Shown here: one piece after another, positions 63,334 through 64,000 of the stretch
Layout of the letters: each line of letters starts with the position of its first letter
How positions within the stretch are numbered: the stretch's first letter is position 1
Assembly (NCBI RefSeq): GCF_018860545.1
Contig: NZ_JAHKPN010000039.1
Location: forward strand, 1-64,000
DNA length: 64,000 nucleotides
From: Winogradskyella psychrotolerans
Lineage (GTDB): Bacteria > Bacteroidota > Bacteroidia > Flavobacteriales > Flavobacteriaceae
Direction of reading: 5' to 3'
Made by a program: the position numbers and the translations under genes
Notes under the pieces: model-generated
Told to the model about the DNA's origin: nothing
The model's input: the letters and a program-made list of their open reading frames with translations, nothing else
The model's database searches: none

Positions 63334-64000
63334 ATGAAAATAAAACTTTTAACGCTCATTTCCTTCATCTTTACAATGGCAGTGTTTGGGCAAAATGTAG
63401 ATGTTACTGGAACGGTTACTGAAGCTTCTTCAGGACAACCCTTGCCAGGTGTGAATGTAATCCTTAAAAACACATCTAAAGGAGCTTCAACAAATTTTGA
63501 TGGCGAGTTTACGTTATTGGACGTACCGTTAAATTCTGTAGTTGTTGTTTCTTATATTGGTTTTGTAACGCAAGAGATTACTATTGTTAATAATGACCCG
63601 CTGACTATTGCGTTGGTTGATGATGCAGAGTCATTGAGTGAGGTTGTTGTGATTGGTTACGGTACGCAAAAGGTTACTAATGTTTCTGGTGCTATTTCTA
63701 CCGTAAAATCTGAATCTATTGAAAATTTGAAGCCTACAAGGGTTGAAGAAGCGCTTCAAGGTAGTGCTTCTGGGGTTTCGGTGATTCAAAGTGGTTCTCC
63801 TGGTAGTAAGCCAACGGTATTAGTACGTGGTATTCCTTCATTTACTGGAACGGATCCTGTGGTTATCATTGATGGTGTGCCTCAAAGTTTGGATGATTTA
63901 AATTCTATCAATTCAGCAGACATTCAATCGTTAAGTATATTAAAGGATGCGGCATCGACTGCTATTTACGGTGTAAAAGGTGGTAATGGTGTTATTGTAG
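63334..64000 (+). CDS. SusC/RagA-family TonB-dependent receptor, N-terminal part
   Basis: The first 222 residues are inside the window; the gene continues beyond 64000. There is a signal peptide (TLISFIFTMAVFGQ). A carboxypeptidase-D regulatory-like domain follows (VTGTVTEASSGQPLPGVNVI, then NFDGEFTLLDV). Then comes the SusC TonB-box-like segment with DDAESLSEVVVIGYGTQKV. The plug domain begins with LKPTRVEEALQGSASGVSVI and includes the SusC motif SLSILKDAASTAIYGVKGGNG. Such receptors bind oligosaccharides at the outer membrane with a SusD lipoprotein and import them with TonB energy. A SusD gene is expected downstream, outside the window. Confidence 0.95.
   Translation, partial: MKIKLLTLISFIFTMAVFGQNVDVTGTVTEASSGQPLPGVNVILKNTSKGASTNFDGEFTLLDVPLNSVVVVSYIGFVTQEITIVNNDPLTIALVDDAESLSEVVVIGYGTQKVTNVSGAISTVKSESIENLKPTRVEEALQGSASGVSVIQSGSPGSKPTVLVRGIPSFTGTDPVVIIDGVPQSLDDLNSINSADIQSLSILKDAASTAIYGVKGGNGVIV

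Overview
The window is AT-rich chromosomal DNA from a member of the Bacteroidota, most probably a marine Flavobacteriaceae. The evidence is a PorP/SprF protein and type IX secretion sorting domains, promoters of the TTG-N17-20-TAnnTTTG type, a FolK-deoxynucleoside kinase fusion, a short RpoD-type sigma factor without the long N-terminal region, BspA-like leucine-rich-repeat proteins, and a SusC-type receptor beside a Y_Y_Y/LuxR regulator. The species cannot be named from this sequence.

Positions 1 to about 34,900 look like conserved core genome. In order they hold: the end of a type IX-exported protein and its PorP/SprF partner; a lipoprotein/SIMPL pair; a LytS/LytTR two-component system; GH3; the protein quality-control cluster clpX, clpP and tig; pdxJ; CBS protein and nadK; a cell-envelope operon (DUF6089, uppS, bamA, two OmpH/Skp proteins) followed by murI; rpsU, rpoD, an AsmA-like protein and a queuosine-precursor transporter; the folK-dNK fusion; a trmH-like gene flanked by two short palindromic repeats; and mutS. 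A tRNA-Gly/tRNA-Leu operon follows.

Positions 35,116 to 57,857 are an integrated genomic island of about 22.7 kb in the tRNA-Leu gene. It is bounded by a perfect 57-bp direct repeat of the 3' part of the tRNA. A tyrosine recombinase with all catalytic residues sits at the right end. Repeated GGTACAACAT motifs at both ends look like integrase arm sites. Island cargo, left to right: a hipB-hipA-WYL operon with a candidate operator; a HARE-HTH/TPR/LuxR chimeric reading frame; an alpha/beta-hydrolase fused to an AraC domain; an operon of two giant BspA-like surface proteins and a type IX-sorted protein; two decayed glycosyltransferase genes; and a mobilisation-type module (SSB, DUF6876, BfmA-like protein, candidate oriT hairpins) with no visible relaxase. 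The island gives the tRNA a new 3' end, with encoded CCA, and a new terminator. The old terminator is left stranded at the right junction.

Positions 58,154 to 64,000 begin what looks like a carbohydrate-utilisation locus: a sodium/solute symporter, a membrane-spanning Y_Y_Y-LuxR regulator and the start of a SusC-like TonB-dependent receptor. CTATACA motifs repeated at 21- and 11-bp spacing on both sides of the regulator gene are candidate binding sites.
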